In this document: positions 26,124 through 35,403 of the stretch, piece by piece
Numbering within the stretch: the first letter of the stretch is position 1
How the letters are laid out: each line of letters starts with the position of its first letter
Assembly: GCF_007197995.1 (NCBI RefSeq)
Contig: NZ_VKKH01000004.1
Location: 372,001-436,000, forward strand
DNA length: 64,000 nucleotides
Source of the DNA: Aliiglaciecola sp. M165
Lineage (GTDB): Bacteria; Pseudomonadota; Gammaproteobacteria; Enterobacterales; Alteromonadaceae
Direction of reading: 5' to 3'
The notes under the pieces: model-generated
What the model saw: only the letters and a program-made list of their open reading frames with translations
What the model was told of the DNA's origin: nothing
The model's database searches: none
Made by a program: the position numbers and the translations under genes

Positions 26124-27377
26124 TTGAAAAGTGCAGTATCAAACATGGGTCATCTTTGGTGTAACCACCCTTTTATGACAAAAACCGTTGCAGGACTCAT
26201 GTTCGCTGCGACATTGTACGCGCCTACAGACGCTTTTGCGGGCCCGAGAGAACAAGCCAAACGTATACATGACCGCTTGGCTGGGGTGCCAGCAGATGCT
26301 ACGACACTGGACACTATGGCAATGTTAATTGCTGATGATGATGTCGATGAAGCCGCTTTTATGGCCATGAATAATCCCTCATTTTATAGTGTCACGCTGA
26401 AAAACTGGGTGACCCCCTGGACAAATGAAGAAGCAGATGTGTTTGCACCACTCAATGATTACACCGCTACGGTGATTGGAATCGCCAGAGACAATGTCGA
26501 CTTTAGAGAAATTCTCAGTGGCAACATACTTTATGTGGGTGATGCTGGATTGAATTTACCGGCTTATGCTATCGATAATAATAATCACTATCAGGCAATG
26601 GAAGACCGAGAGCTCGATCTGAGTACCGCGTTAGTGGCAAGCACACAAACAGCCGTCACGGGATTACCTGATGAGGCGACCGCGGGTGTTATGACAACTC
26701 GCGCTGCAGCCAAATCGTTTTTTAAAGATGGAACCAATCGCGCCATGTTCCGTTTTACCTTGATGAATCATCTATGCACTGATTTAGAAGGGGTAAAAGA
26801 CGTGTCCAGAGCACCCGATAGAATTCGTCAAGACGTCAGTCGCAGCCCAGGTGGCGATAGCCGAATATTTTTAAATTCTTGTATTGGCTGCCATTCAGGC
26901 ATGGATCCTTTATCTCAAGCGTTTGCTTACTACAACTATACCTATGACATCGAGGGCGACCCTGATGGCATTAATGGCCGACTCACCTACAACAGCGAAG
27001 GCCAAACCGATCCGGTAACAGGCTCACGAGTGACCGAGAAACATCAAATTAACGGTAACAACTTTCCCTTTGGTTTTATTATCGAAGATGATCGTTGGGA
27101 CAATTATTGGCGTTCGGGTTTAAATAAGAATTTGGGTTGGGATGAATCTTTACCCAGCAGCGGGTACGGCGCTAAAACAATGGGTAGAGAACTGGCCCAC
27201 AGCCAGCAATTTGCTCAATGCCAAGTGAAAAAAGTATTTAACAACGTCTGTTTACGCGAGCCCCAAGACAATGACGACCGCACCCAAATCAGCGTTATGG
27301 TTAGCAATTTCCGAGACAGCGGATTTCAGATCAAACGGGTATTTGCTGATGCCGCCAACTACTGTAAGGGGAGCTAA
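26124..27377 (+). CDS. Secreted CxxCH protein, first gene of the plus-strand operon
   Basis: A 417-residue protein starting at TTG 26124, supported by AAGGAG 7 nt upstream; ATGs at 26145 or 26175 are weaker. It has a signal peptide ending near TDAFA-G. There is one haem-type motif, CIGCHSGMD (26880-26894), in a helical domain resembling the DUF1588/DUF1592-type modules of planctomycete cytochrome-like proteins. It is three bases from the next gene, a lipoprotein with more CxxCH motifs. Electron transfer or haem binding is likely; the substrate is unknown. Confidence 0.7.
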   Translation: MKSAVSNMGHLWCNHPFMTKTVAGLMFAATLYAPTDAFAGPREQAKRIHDRLAGVPADATTLDTMAMLIADDDVDEAAFMAMNNPSFYSVTLKNWVTPWTNEEADVFAPLNDYTATVIGIARDNVDFREILSGNILYVGDAGLNLPAYAIDNNNHYQAMEDRELDLSTALVASTQTAVTGLPDEATAGVMTTRAAAKSFFKDGTNRAMFRFTLMNHLCTDLEGVKDVSRAPDRIRQDVSRSPGGDSRIFLNSCIGCHSGMDPLSQAFAYYNYTYDIEGDPDGINGRLTYNSEGQTDPVTGSRVTEKHQINGNNFPFGFIIEDDRWDNYWRSGLNKNLGWDESLPSSGYGAKTMGRELAHSQQFAQCQVKKVFNNVCLREPQDNDDRTQISVMVSNFRDSGFQIKRVFADAANYCKGS

Positions 27378-27379
27378 TC

Positions 27380-29848
27380 ATGAAGTATTTAACTCTCTCC
27401 CAAACCCTTAAAATTTCCTTACTAGCAACTAGTGCATTGGTATTGGTAGCCTGCGGAGGCAGTTCCGCTACAGTGGAACAAACGCCTCTTCCACCACCGG
27501 TAGAACAACCCAGAGAAACCTATTCCGGGCCGCCTGCGAGCACAGATGACGTGCAGCGTTTCAAATTGAGCTTATGGGACAACATCAGTGGTACCGATCG
27601 TTGTGGCGCTTGCCATGTAGACGGTGGTCAATCACCGGAGTTCGTCCGTGCTGATGATATCAATTTGGCTTACGCTGAAACGAATCCATTGGTGAATCTT
27701 GAAGATCCAGAAAGCTCTCGCCTTGTCACTAAAGTAGCAGGGGGACACAACTGTTGGTTAGCCAGTGCAGATGCATGTGCTGACATCATGACTACGTGGA
27801 TCGCAAATTGGGCTGATACGGAAGTCAGCGCAAACGAAATCCAGTTAGAAGCACCCGTGCAAAAGGCCCCTGGGGCCAACAAAAACTTCCCGGCAGACAG
27901 CGATTTATTTGCTGCCACGGTTCATCCTCTGTTAGAAACTTACTGTGCGAGTTGCCATACTAATTCTGCTGCCATTCCTATTTCGCCTTATTTTGCATCC
28001 AGCGATGTAGATGAAGCTTATGAAGCGTCAAAAGCCAGAATTAACTTGGACAACCCTGCGGTATCCCGTTTTGTGGGCAGAGTTCGCGACGAATTCCACA
28101 ACTGTTGGAGCAATTGCTCAAGCGACAGTGACGAACTTATCGCCGCGATTCAATCCATGTCAGATGGCATTGACGTGACAGAACTGGCCCCCGAGCTAGT
28201 CAATAGCCAAGCGCTAACCTTGTTTGATGGTACATTGGCAACTGGCGGCGGTCGATTTGAGACTGACGTAATCGCTAAATGGGAGTTTAAAACGGGTTCA
28301 GGTACAACAGCCTTCGACACGAGTGGTGTAGAACCGGCGATAAATTTAACCCTCAGCGGCAGTGTCAACTGGATAGGCGGTTGGGGAATTCAACTGCAAA
28401 ATGGTAAAGCGCAAGGCAGCACAGCCAGTAGTAAAAAGATCCATGACTTGATCACGGCTACGGGCGAAATGTCCATTGAAGCTTGGGTTGTACCGGCGAA
28501 CGTGACTCAAGAAGGCCCGGCGAGGATCGTGAGCTATTCAGGTGGCTCTCAAGCCCGTAATTTAATGCTGGGACAAACACTTTATAACTACGACTACCTA
28601 CTTAGAACCAGCGAAACTGACGGAAACGGTGAACCTGCGTTATCTACCGCCGATGCAGATGAGCTGCTTCAAGCAAGTTTGCAACATGTAGTGGTCACTT
28701 ATGACCCGGTTAATGGTCGTCAAATCTTTGTGAACGGCGAAAATGCCGGAGTAAGTGACGACATTGATGTGGGCAACTTCAACGAGTGGAACGACACCTA
28801 TGCGTTTGTGCTAGGTAACGAGGTATCTGGTGATATTCCTTGGGCAGGTTCAATTCGCTTGGTGGCCATCCACAATCGTGCATTAACGCCAGAGCAAATC
28901 ACTCAGAATTTTGATGTGGGGATCGGTCAAAAGTTCTTCTTACTGTTTAACGTCTCCGAACACATCAGTATTCCACAAAGTTATGTGGTGATGGAAGTCA
29001 GTCAGTTTGATAGCTACAGCTACCTATTTACCGAGCCCTTCTTTGTGACCTTGGATAGTAATGCAAGCATCGAAGATGTACCTATGCGTGGCATGCGACT
29101 TGGGGTGAATGGTCGTGAAGCGCCCACCGGGCAAGTTTTCCAAAACCTGGACGTCAACATCAATTCAAATGACTACGTACTGGGACAAGGACAAAACTTA
29201 TCTCGACTAGGCACAACTGTTGCCATTGAAAAAGGCCCCGAAGTGGACGAATTTTTCTTAACTTTTGAACAACTTGGCAACGCCAGCAATGTTGTGGTCG
29301 AAGCCGATCCTCCCGCGCCAGCCCCGGCAGCCGACCTAGAGGCTCAATCAGTTATCGGTGTCAGAAACTTTGCTGAAATTAATGCAAGTATGTCCGCTGT
29401 TACTGGTGTACCTACCAGCAATGCAGAAGTTAAGGCGTCATTTGAAAGTTTGAAACAACAGCTTCCCACAGTGACAAACCCGGGTAGCTTCCTGGCGTCA
29501 AACCAAATGGCAGTCACCCAAATGGCAATCAAATATTGCGATCAATTAGTCGAAGACAATAGTTTGCGTGCCAGTTACTTTGCGGGGTTTGATTTCACTC
29601 AACCTGCTAGCAGTGCCTATGATACACAAGACCGTAACCTGATTATCACGCCTTTACTCGACAGGGTAATTGGACAAAATGTTGCTACTCAGCCCGAGCG
29701 CACTGCAGTTGCTACAGAATTAAATAACTTGATAGATACCCTGACCGACTGTGGTGCAGGTAAAACATGTGATGCGAATTATACCCGCACTATCGCCAAA
29801 GCCACTTGTGCAGCGACCATTGGTAGTGCTGCGGTATTGGTTCAGTAG
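27380..29848 (+). CDS. CxxCH lipoprotein with LamG-like domain
   Basis: An 822-residue lipoprotein (VLVLVACGGS). Residues about 55-260 are two tandem haem-type modules, each with a CxxCH (CGACH 27602-27616; CASCH 27944-27958) and a downstream HNCW motif, evidence of duplication. A LamG/concanavalin A-like domain lies at about 300-510 (EFKTGSGTTAFDTSG, MSIEAWVVPANVTQEGPARI, HVVVTYDPVNGRQIFVNGE). The remainder is unassigned. LamG domains bind carbohydrate or protein, so a surface-exposed haem-binding adhesin-like role is possible; this is inference. Confidence 0.75.
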   Translation: MKYLTLSQTLKISLLATSALVLVACGGSSATVEQTPLPPPVEQPRETYSGPPASTDDVQRFKLSLWDNISGTDRCGACHVDGGQSPEFVRADDINLAYAETNPLVNLEDPESSRLVTKVAGGHNCWLASADACADIMTTWIANWADTEVSANEIQLEAPVQKAPGANKNFPADSDLFAATVHPLLETYCASCHTNSAAIPISPYFASSDVDEAYEASKARINLDNPAVSRFVGRVRDEFHNCWSNCSSDSDELIAAIQSMSDGIDVTELAPELVNSQALTLFDGTLATGGGRFETDVIAKWEFKTGSGTTAFDTSGVEPAINLTLSGSVNWIGGWGIQLQNGKAQGSTASSKKIHDLITATGEMSIEAWVVPANVTQEGPARIVSYSGGSQARNLMLGQTLYNYDYLLRTSETDGNGEPALSTADADELLQASLQHVVVTYDPVNGRQIFVNGENAGVSDDIDVGNFNEWNDTYAFVLGNEVSGDIPWAGSIRLVAIHNRALTPEQITQNFDVGIGQKFFLLFNVSEHISIPQSYVVMEVSQFDSYSYLFTEPFFVTLDSNASIEDVPMRGMRLGVNGREAPTGQVFQNLDVNINSNDYVLGQGQNLSRLGTTVAIEKGPEVDEFFLTFEQLGNASNVVVEADPPAPAPAADLEAQSVIGVRNFAEINASMSAVTGVPTSNAEVKASFESLKQQLPTVTNPGSFLASNQMAVTQMAIKYCDQLVEDNSLRASYFAGFDFTQPASSAYDTQDRNLIITPLLDRVIGQNVATQPERTAVATELNNLIDTLTDCGAGKTCDANYTRTIAKATCAATIGSAAVLVQ

Positions 29849-29868
29849 AGAGACGAAAGGTTAATAAG

Positions 29869-31467
29869 ATGAAAAAAACGAAGTTTGACAATTTATCAGC
29901 TGACGCCCCTCTGCTTCATGATGATCATGCCAAGCCGGTAACTCGCAGAGAGTTTATTTCTCAAGGGTTTACTGCAGGCCTAGGCACCGTTATGGCAGGT
30001 TCGGTTTTCAGCATGTTCGCCAATCCGCGCAATGCAAATGCGGCCTTATCCAGTGACTTGGAAGCATTGAAAGCCAGCTGCGGGATTGCCACCCAAGGCG
30101 CAGGGAAAATTCCATTTATCTGTTTTGATCTCGCTGGTGGGGCGAATATTTCTGGCTCGAATGTGCTAGTTGGTGGCAGAGGAGGTCAAATGGATTTTCT
30201 CAGTACCGCTGGCTACAGCAAGTTAGGGTTGCCTGGCGATATGATCCCATCGATTATGAATCCCCAGACCGGTTTGAGTGATTTTATTAATACCGAATTT
30301 GGATTGGCATTTCACTCCGATAGTGCCTATTTACGTGGCATGCAGGAAAAAGTGAACCCAGCGAACCGTGCCAATATCAATGGTGCCGTGATCCCAGCCC
30401 GCTCGGAAAATGACACAGGTAACAACCCGCACAATCCTATGTACGGCATCAACCGAGTTGGTGCAGATGGTTCGCTATTGACCTTAATTGGTTCACGTAA
30501 TTCTGACTCAGGCGGCAATAGCATGGCGCCAGCGATGATGATAGATGAAGCCAAACGGCCAACAAAAGTTGATCGCCCTTCTGATGTAACGGGTCTCGTT
30601 GACACCGGCGATTTGGTTGGCCTGCTGAGCCAACAAGACTCAGTTGCAGTGATGGAATCCATTCAACGGATCAGTGATATGAAGCTAGGTCAGGTTAACA
30701 CGCAAATTACCACCGATGATGTGATCAAAGATCTAGTGCGTTGTGGTTATGTTAAGAGCGCCGATATCACCGATCGTTTTGGTGACCCCTCCTCGCTTAA
30801 TCCTGAACTTGATCCAGACATCGTCGGAGACACTGGCATATTCACTCAAGCGGAATTTGACAGCGACGGGGAATTTAGAAAAGCAGCAGCGGTGATGAAA
30901 CTGGTGATCAATGGATTCGCGGGTGCAGGAACAATTACTATGGGTGGATTCGATTATCACACGGGGAACCGTATGGTAGGCGAAGTCCGTGATCTGCGCG
31001 CAGGCCGCTGTATGGGCGCTTGTATTGAATACGCTGCCCGAGTTGGCGTGCCCATAATGATGTATGTGTGCAGTGATGGCTCGGTTGCCAGTAACGGAAC
31101 CATTGATGACTCAGTTGATGGTCGCGGTAAAGGTGTTTGGACAGGCGATAACTCGTCAACTGCAGCTTCGTTTTTCATGGTCTACAATCCCAACGGAACA
31201 CCTCAATTAATTGGCGCTACACCGGAGCAACAAGCGCAGCACCAACAAATCGGGTACATGCGTCGCGATGCGTCAGTAGAGACAGCTGCAACACCTGCCG
31301 CTAACAACGTGAACTTGCTGGTCGAAACAGTAATATTAAATTACATGGCGCTGCACGGTGAGCAAGGTAATTTCTCGGCATTGTTCCCTTCCAATGGCTT
31401 GGGTAACTCGACATTAATGGATAGCCTTACGGCGTTTGAGCCTATAGTGAACGGGACAATCTCTTAG
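29869..31467 (+). CDS. Tat-signal protein, DUF1501-like
   Basis: A 532-residue protein with a twin-arginine type signal (TRREFISQGFTAGLGTVMAG) at about residues 24-45 and an Ala-rich cleavage region (NANAA). After it, IPFICFDLAGGANISGSN and the later GGFDYHTGN resemble the DUF1501/alkaline-phosphatase-like fold of planctomycete partner proteins, usually encoded next to CxxCH proteins. It has no CxxCH of its own. Export folded through Tat suggests a bound cofactor or metal. It is third in the operon, 20 bases after the LamG gene. Confidence 0.65.
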   Translation: MKKTKFDNLSADAPLLHDDHAKPVTRREFISQGFTAGLGTVMAGSVFSMFANPRNANAALSSDLEALKASCGIATQGAGKIPFICFDLAGGANISGSNVLVGGRGGQMDFLSTAGYSKLGLPGDMIPSIMNPQTGLSDFINTEFGLAFHSDSAYLRGMQEKVNPANRANINGAVIPARSENDTGNNPHNPMYGINRVGADGSLLTLIGSRNSDSGGNSMAPAMMIDEAKRPTKVDRPSDVTGLVDTGDLVGLLSQQDSVAVMESIQRISDMKLGQVNTQITTDDVIKDLVRCGYVKSADITDRFGDPSSLNPELDPDIVGDTGIFTQAEFDSDGEFRKAAAVMKLVINGFAGAGTITMGGFDYHTGNRMVGEVRDLRAGRCMGACIEYAARVGVPIMMYVCSDGSVASNGTIDDSVDGRGKGVWTGDNSSTAASFFMVYNPNGTPQLIGATPEQQAQHQQIGYMRRDASVETAATPAANNVNLLVETVILNYMALHGEQGNFSALFPSNGLGNSTLMDSLTAFEPIVNGTIS

Positions 31468-31514
31468 AGCGTGTTTACCTTTGCTGTATGATTTTGGAAA
31501 ACAAAAAATGATTG

Positions 31515-31545
31515 AAAAGACTGCTTGTGTGCAGTCTTTTTTATT
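31515..31545 (+). terminator. Rho-independent terminator of the CxxCH operon
   Basis: AAAGACTGC and GCAGTCTTT pair around TTGTGT-like loop bases, followed by TTTATTTTT. Confidence 0.8.
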
Positions 31546-31616
31546 TTTAAGGCTTGAATTGGCAAGTCGGTCTCCTATATATTCCCGCTAGGATAAATTT
31601 TTAACAGGGATGAAAA

Positions 31617-32729
31617 ATGCGCCGAACAATAATATTTGGAATTGCATTCGCTTTTACCTTCAATCAAGCTTTCGCTGAAACTACATTTTCTGAAGCCTTT
31701 TCACAATACAACCAAGCCATTGAAAATCAAGACCATACTGCGGCAGTCGAACATGCACTAGTTGCACTTTCACTTGGCCAACAGAAATTTGGTCAAAACA
31801 GTGAAAATGCCATTAATTTGCAATACAACCTGGGATTAGCCTATTTGCAAAACCGCCAGCTAGATGAAGGGTTTGACACCTTGGCAGATGTCGCCAATCA
31901 ATATAGTGAAACTAAAGGTGAAGTTTCCATTGAACGATTCAACGCGTTATTGGATCAGCTATCCAGCGCAAAATACTTGATGCACAAAGGCTACCAAAAA
32001 GCCCCCAAGCAATACACCTTATTGGTTGAAACACTAGAAGAAACACTCGACAAAACGCAAGTTCTGTCTGATGTTCAGCAAGGTCAGCGGTTATATTTGT
32101 TCAGCAAAATTCTGTATGAAAGACCACTTTCATCGTGGTTTTTTGATGTTGCGCTAGAGATGTCAGAAAAAGCTGAAAATTTATTAGTGCAAACGCTGGG
32201 CAATGAGGATGCTAAAACCGTCGAAGTACAATTTCGAATTGCTCGTTTCAAACAAGCTCAACGCAAACGCACTGAGGCGGCCGAGTATTATGAAAAAATC
32301 GTCAACACATTTGGGCACGAAATGGAGACGTCACACCCACTAGAATTGGCTTCCAGAGCAGCCCTAGTTGATTTGTATGAGCGCTTAGGGGAGTCTGACA
32401 GGGCGACAGAACACTGCGTGGCAATCGGACATTTGACACCCTGGCAAAGTGATATTGAGCCAACGCCACTGTACCGTTTAGAGCCCATGTATCCAATGGA
32501 AGAAGCCCGCAAAAATAAACAGGGCAATGTGGTCTTGAGTTTCGATATCGATACATTTGGCTTTGTAAAGAATATCAAAGTGATATCCAAAGAAGGGAGT
32601 TACGGTTTTGCTAAGCAAGCCAGACGCGCATTGCAAAAATGGCGTTATGCTCCAAAGATCGTTGATGGAAAACCTGAGGTGGCCAAAAACATGCGCGTTC
32701 AATTGAATTTCAAGTTGAATGATGCCTAA
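31617..32729 (+). CDS. Secreted TPR protein with TonB C-terminal domain
   Basis: A 370-residue protein with a signal peptide (to QAFAE), TPR-like repeats (about 25-270: FGQNSENAINLQYNLGLAYLQ) and a C-terminal TonB-like domain (about 285-365: GNVVLSFDIDTFGFVKNIKV, RALQKWRYAPKIVDGKP). There is no TM anchor after the signal, so it would be a free periplasmic protein, unlike classical TonB. It might couple to a TolQR/ExbBD motor through a partner, such as the cluster encoded at 9617-12369. It follows the CxxCH operon behind a terminator and so has its own promoter. Confidence 0.75.
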   Translation: MRRTIIFGIAFAFTFNQAFAETTFSEAFSQYNQAIENQDHTAAVEHALVALSLGQQKFGQNSENAINLQYNLGLAYLQNRQLDEGFDTLADVANQYSETKGEVSIERFNALLDQLSSAKYLMHKGYQKAPKQYTLLVETLEETLDKTQVLSDVQQGQRLYLFSKILYERPLSSWFFDVALEMSEKAENLLVQTLGNEDAKTVEVQFRIARFKQAQRKRTEAAEYYEKIVNTFGHEMETSHPLELASRAALVDLYERLGESDRATEHCVAIGHLTPWQSDIEPTPLYRLEPMYPMEEARKNKQGNVVLSFDIDTFGFVKNIKVISKEGSYGFAKQARRALQKWRYAPKIVDGKPEVAKNMRVQLNFKLNDA

Positions 32730-32742
32730 CGGCGATTTATTT

Positions 32743-32938
32743 AACCTGAACTCGGGATAAGAGAATCTGCAACTTATTGATTTTAATGAAAAGACTAAAA
32801 CATATGACCCGGTAGTGGTCTAAAGTTCGAGTTCAAGGCACACAAGTGAAGGAATAACGGGTTATTTCGAGCTTGTGTAACGCAGAAATCGTACTTTAGA
32901 ACGCTGCTGGGTGGATTCGCTTATCCCGAGTTCAGGTT
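32743..32938. mobile_element. MITE-like 196-bp element, copy 1
   Basis: Ends are perfect 19-bp inverted repeats (AACCTGAACTCGGGATAAG). Flanked by direct repeats ATTT (32739-32742 and 32939-32942), consistent with a 4-bp target duplication. It has no coding capacity. It is nearly identical to 44069-44264 and lies just after the TPR-TonB gene. Confidence 0.9.
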
Positions 32939-32957
32939 ATTTGATGTGGGGCTTTTT

Positions 32958-33803
32958 TTAGTTCGCCCCGGCTAATTCCTTCAGTGGCTGATACGTAGAC
33001 TCCCTGAACCATTTTGTGATCACCACTTTTTCACCCTTTATTATCGGATGCGCATGGTGCTTTGTGAAAGGGTTAGGTGTTCCGTCAACATTTAAGTTAT
33101 TCCATACTAGGGCGGTTCCCATTTTCGGTTTGAATTTAATACCCAGCTCAACAAACTCTGTTTCGCCCCCTTCACAATCCTCGTCCAAATAAATCATGAA
33201 TGTCCAAGTACGCTGTCCGCCATCTTTGGAATAGGTTTTATAATCATTTGAACCCGGGGCAAAGTAATCGTAATGCGCTTTAAACTGCTGACCCACTGCA
33301 TAATGCTGTGCTTGAATCACTTCTTTTTCACCAACCCCCAAACCCAAGGCGTCAACAATTTTTTTATCGATTTGAGACGCCAGAGGATCTTTTGTAAAAG
33401 GTAAGTCACAGGTTGACGAGGTGCGGAAACCCTCGTATATTTTTTCTTCTCGTGCAGGAATTTCCGAAGGTCGTAATTTCGACTTGGTCAAAGCAATCAA
33501 CGCGTCACATTCAGTTTGGTCTAGAAAGTGATCGATTCTTATCATTTGCACACGGTTGTCATCAATGACAATTGCATCGTATTGATCTAGCTTGCTCAAT
33601 AATTTTGGCTGCGACACCCGTTGATAAAAGGCTGCATCTTGGTTGCATTGAATGTCATCAGGTAAGTTCTTGCCCAACGCTATTTTTGCTGCCTCAAAAG
33701 TGAATCCATTTTGTAGCAAGATTTTTAGAATTTCCATTGGGTCGGAGCCTTGCAGAAGACTGTCTAATACCCATTTGCTCCAATTCTGTGGCAATACCGC
33801 CAT
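32958..33803 (-). CDS. Prolyl 4-hydroxylase-like 2OG-Fe(II) oxygenase
   Basis: A 281-residue cytosolic protein. The C-terminal half is a 2-oxoglutarate/Fe(II) dioxygenase domain of the P4Hc type: iron ligands in AHYDYF (H-x-D) and HHAHPIIKG, and the 2OG-binding lysine/arginine region near EKVVITKWFRE. The sequence DEDCEGGETEFVELG is a typical strand before the second histidine. The N-terminal about 80 residues are helical and unassigned. The substrate (peptidyl-proline or other) is unknown. Confidence 0.85.
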   Translation of the reverse strand: MAVLPQNWSKWVLDSLLQGSDPMEILKILLQNGFTFEAAKIALGKNLPDDIQCNQDAAFYQRVSQPKLLSKLDQYDAIVIDDNRVQMIRIDHFLDQTECDALIALTKSKLRPSEIPAREEKIYEGFRTSSTCDLPFTKDPLASQIDKKIVDALGLGVGEKEVIQAQHYAVGQQFKAHYDYFAPGSNDYKTYSKDGGQRTWTFMIYLDEDCEGGETEFVELGIKFKPKMGTALVWNNLNVDGTPNPFTKHHAHPIIKGEKVVITKWFRESTYQPLKELAGAN

Positions 33804-34005
33804 TAAAATCTCCTTTTAACTACCATGACATAACAATTTTAACTTATATTCGTTAGCCCAAATCATTGCTAGACAACACCGTTCAGCATTGTAATTTTAC
33901 ATTCTGGGGCGAGGTTATTTATGTTAACGGATAACGGGGTGGCTTGTTAACCACCAAATAATGAAATTACTTATTTATATGAGTTTTTACAAGCCGAATA
34001 GATTA

Positions 34006-35334
34006 TTACGAATAACGCTTAACATTAGGCTGTTTGAGGGAAACAGTGACTTCGCTGGAAAACTCGAAAGAAAAAACACTGCCTTTTCCCACCTCGCTTT
34101 TTACGTCTAAAGCTGAGTTATGATGGGTCAATACATGTTTAACGATAGACAGCCCTAAACCAGAGCCCCCAGTCTTTCTCGAACGCGCTTTGTCTACCCG
34201 ATAAAAACGCTCGGTCAGTCTGTTTAAGTGTTGTTCGGCGATACCTTCCCCATTGTCTTGAACACTGAAATGCGCCTTGTCATCAATCAATTGCCAAGTC
34301 ACCCGGATTTTACCTGGCATCGGCGTGTAATGAATGGCATTAAAAATCAAATTAGAGAACGCGCTGCGTAACTCTGTCTCAATGCCGTAGACGGAGAGAT
34401 GCTGATCTACGTCAAACAGCAATTCATGTTGCTTATCTTTATTTAAAGAGTTCGCTTCAAGCTGAATCGCTGACATCATGAGTGGTACGTTAACTACTTT
34501 TGCAAAGACTTTTTCAGAGCTCGCTTCAATGCGCGACAGCAGTAAAAGCTCTTCCACTAAATTTTGCATTCGCTCTGATTGGGAGCGCATTTCGGTGAAA
34601 GCCTTCTTCAAAAAAGCAGGCGGCACGTTTTCAGCATTGGGTAAGGTTTCAAGATAACCATTGAGTACCGTTAGAGGCGTACGCAATTCATGTGATACGT
34701 TTGCAACAAAGTCTTTGCGCATTTGTTCTAGTTGCATCAACCGAGTGACGTCACGGGCTATCAGCAGCAAATGCTGATCCCCGTATGGCATAATTCGGTA
34801 TTCAAGTATTTTTTCGATATTGGAAGGCGACGGTACTTCAACCGGAATATCGTAATTGTTGTTATAAAAGTATTCAACGAATTTAGGATGGCGGATCAGG
34901 TTATCAATTCTGCGCCCAGAATCCTGCGGCCAGCGCAACCCCAGCTCAATCCGAGCCAAACGGTTGCACCATTGAATGCACGCATTAGAATCTAAGACCA
35001 CTGTGGCATCAGGAATCGCTTCGGAGCCTTCTCGATAACGCTTGATAATGTAAGTAAGTTCTTTACGTTTGCGCCGATTTCGACGTTGAATGTAATACAC
35101 ACCTTCATAGATATGTTCCCAAAAGCCCGACGCGCTGGGGGGAGTGATTTTTTTGCTATGCCATATCCAACGATTGAACCTGTAAAGGTGCCAGGAGTGA
35201 TAACCCAGCAGCCACGAAGAGCCGACGGCCAATGCTATCGCTAACGCATCAAAAGCAAGCCCAAAAATAACCACTACAAGATAGAAGGCTGCAATTCGCG
35301 ACAGGCTTTTTAACCACGAAAAAGAGTAATACAT
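34006..35334 (-). CDS. phoR: Phosphate regulon sensor histidine kinase PhoR
   Basis: A 442-residue sensor kinase with two N-terminal TM helices (about 10-45), a PAS domain (about 105-195), a HisKA domain with SHELRTPLTVL (phospho-His near residue 215) and a HATPase domain with GSGLGLSIVKH. Length and layout match PhoR, which senses phosphate status through the Pst transporter and phosphorylates PhoB. It lies 69 bases downstream of phoB in the same orientation; no pst or phoU genes are in the window. Confidence 0.9.
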   Translation of the reverse strand: MYYSFSWLKSLSRIAAFYLVVVIFGLAFDALAIALAVGSSWLLGYHSWHLYRFNRWIWHSKKITPPSASGFWEHIYEGVYYIQRRNRRKRKELTYIIKRYREGSEAIPDATVVLDSNACIQWCNRLARIELGLRWPQDSGRRIDNLIRHPKFVEYFYNNNYDIPVEVPSPSNIEKILEYRIMPYGDQHLLLIARDVTRLMQLEQMRKDFVANVSHELRTPLTVLNGYLETLPNAENVPPAFLKKAFTEMRSQSERMQNLVEELLLLSRIEASSEKVFAKVVNVPLMMSAIQLEANSLNKDKQHELLFDVDQHLSVYGIETELRSAFSNLIFNAIHYTPMPGKIRVTWQLIDDKAHFSVQDNGEGIAEQHLNRLTERFYRVDKARSRKTGGSGLGLSIVKHVLTHHNSALDVKSEVGKGSVFSFEFSSEVTVSLKQPNVKRYS

Positions 35335-35403
35335 TGGACCAGCTCATTTGTACCTGAAAGTAGGCGTTTCGGAGTGTAGTCGATCTTTTATTAACTTTAA
35401 ACT

